From Hyphomicrobiaceae bacterium (GTDB taxonomy: Bacteria > Pseudomonadota > Alphaproteobacteria > Rhizobiales > Hyphomicrobiaceae): DNA of 32,266 bases. Where the stretch lies: positions 1 to 32,266 of the forward strand of contig JAGRKS010000026.1 in the NCBI GenBank assembly GCA_020442185.1. Direction: 5' to 3'. The translations under genes were made by a program, and so were the position numbers. The notes under the pieces are model-generated. The model worked only from the letters and a program-made list of their open reading frames with translations. It searched no databases and was not told where the DNA came from. Of the stretch, positions 32,147-32,266 are shown piece by piece (within the stretch, counting starts at the first letter, position 1; each line of letters opens with the position of its first letter).

Positions 32147-32266
32147 ATGACCACGACATCCGGCTTCCCTCCGGGGAGCCGGCCGGATGGCGCTGGTCAT
32201 GCAGCTGTCGTTAGTGGTTCCAGCACTCCAGCCATACAGCAGCCGCCAGCGACGATCCGCACTCCA
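32147..32266 (+). CDS. Possible start of a gene cut by the window edge
   Basis: An ATG at 32147 with GGGAG 11 bases upstream opens a frame that stays open to the window end (40 codons, MTTTSGFPPGSRPDGAGHAA, then a Pro/Ser-rich stretch). The hairpin at 32160-32182 falls inside it, which speaks against it. Too short to judge. Confidence 0.2.
   Translation, partial: MTTTSGFPPGSRPDGAGHAAVVSGSSTPAIQQPPATIRTP
32160..32182 (+). terminator. GC hairpin after the dehydratase gene
   Basis: CCGGCTTCCC (32160-32169) pairs with GGGGAGCCGG (32173-32182), 10 pairs including one G-T, with a 3-base loop, 44 bases after the stop codon. It lacks a T-run. It may end the dehydratase transcript. Confidence 0.4.

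Noticed and set aside
1..32266. CRISPR array, insertion sequence or prophage
   Set aside because: No regularly spaced long repeats, no transposase or integrase, and no phage structural genes. The holin-like gene belongs with the DUF883 gene and not with phage genes.

Overview
The window is GC-rich chromosomal DNA from an alphaproteobacterium, most likely of the order Hyphomicrobiales (Rhizobiales). This rests on an ECF11-type sigma factor with a ChrR zinc anti-sigma factor, a perfect match to the EcfG general-stress promoter that is specific to Alphaproteobacteria, a metal-dependent KdsA of the C-H-E-D type, and small exported proteins (M15-like peptidase, 180-residue four-cysteine protein) of kinds I associate with rhizobial genomes. 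Taxonomy below class level is inference. I see no transposase, integrase, CRISPR array, tRNA or rRNA. Coding density is high and most genes are ordinary chromosomal ones.

Layout. 1-7.4 kb: pirin (-), an SRPBCC protein overlapping an exported VWA protein (+), a Tat-exported periplasmic glucan protein OpgG/OpgD (-), a di-haem oxidoreductase (-) and a PAP2 phosphatase (+), with two minisatellite-like arrays in the gaps. 7.7-11.2 kb: a two-gene unit of a circularly permuted ATP-grasp/alpha-E fusion and a bacterial transglutaminase, the amidoligase-type peptide modification module. 11.4-14.5 kb: a DUF6455-like Cys-rich protein, an exported DUF1194 protein, a DUF883 (ElaB/YqjD-like) protein behind an EcfG promoter, a holin/YqjE-like membrane protein and an M15-like peptidase. 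14.8-18.3 kb: kdsA, an SDR oxidoreductase and the rpoE-chrR singlet-oxygen type regulatory pair with a candidate self-activated promoter. 18.6-22.0 kb: transketolase and phosphoglycerate kinase. 22.4-26.8 kb: thiosulfate oxidation genes soxA, soxX, soxB and a CcdA/SoxV-like thiol transporter. 27.0-32.3 kb: thiD, an exported rhizobial-type protein, an OmpP1/FadL porin and a PLP-dependent threonine/serine dehydratase.

How they work together. SoxAX (periplasmic cytochrome), SoxB (Tat-exported hydrolase) and CcdA/SoxV (reductant supply across the membrane) form the core of thiosulfate oxidation, but the carrier SoxYZ and SoxCD are not in the window, and a strong terminator separates soxAX from soxB. 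RpoE-ChrR is a photo-oxidative stress switch with all known zinc ligands intact. tkt and pgk lie together without the gap gene that often stands between them. The least explained signals are short tandem repeats placed directly before genes (14-bp arrays before soxB and before the PAP2 gene, a 22-25-bp array before opgG), structured leaders before soxA and pgk, and a strong terminator at 28964 that ends a stretch with no convincing gene.
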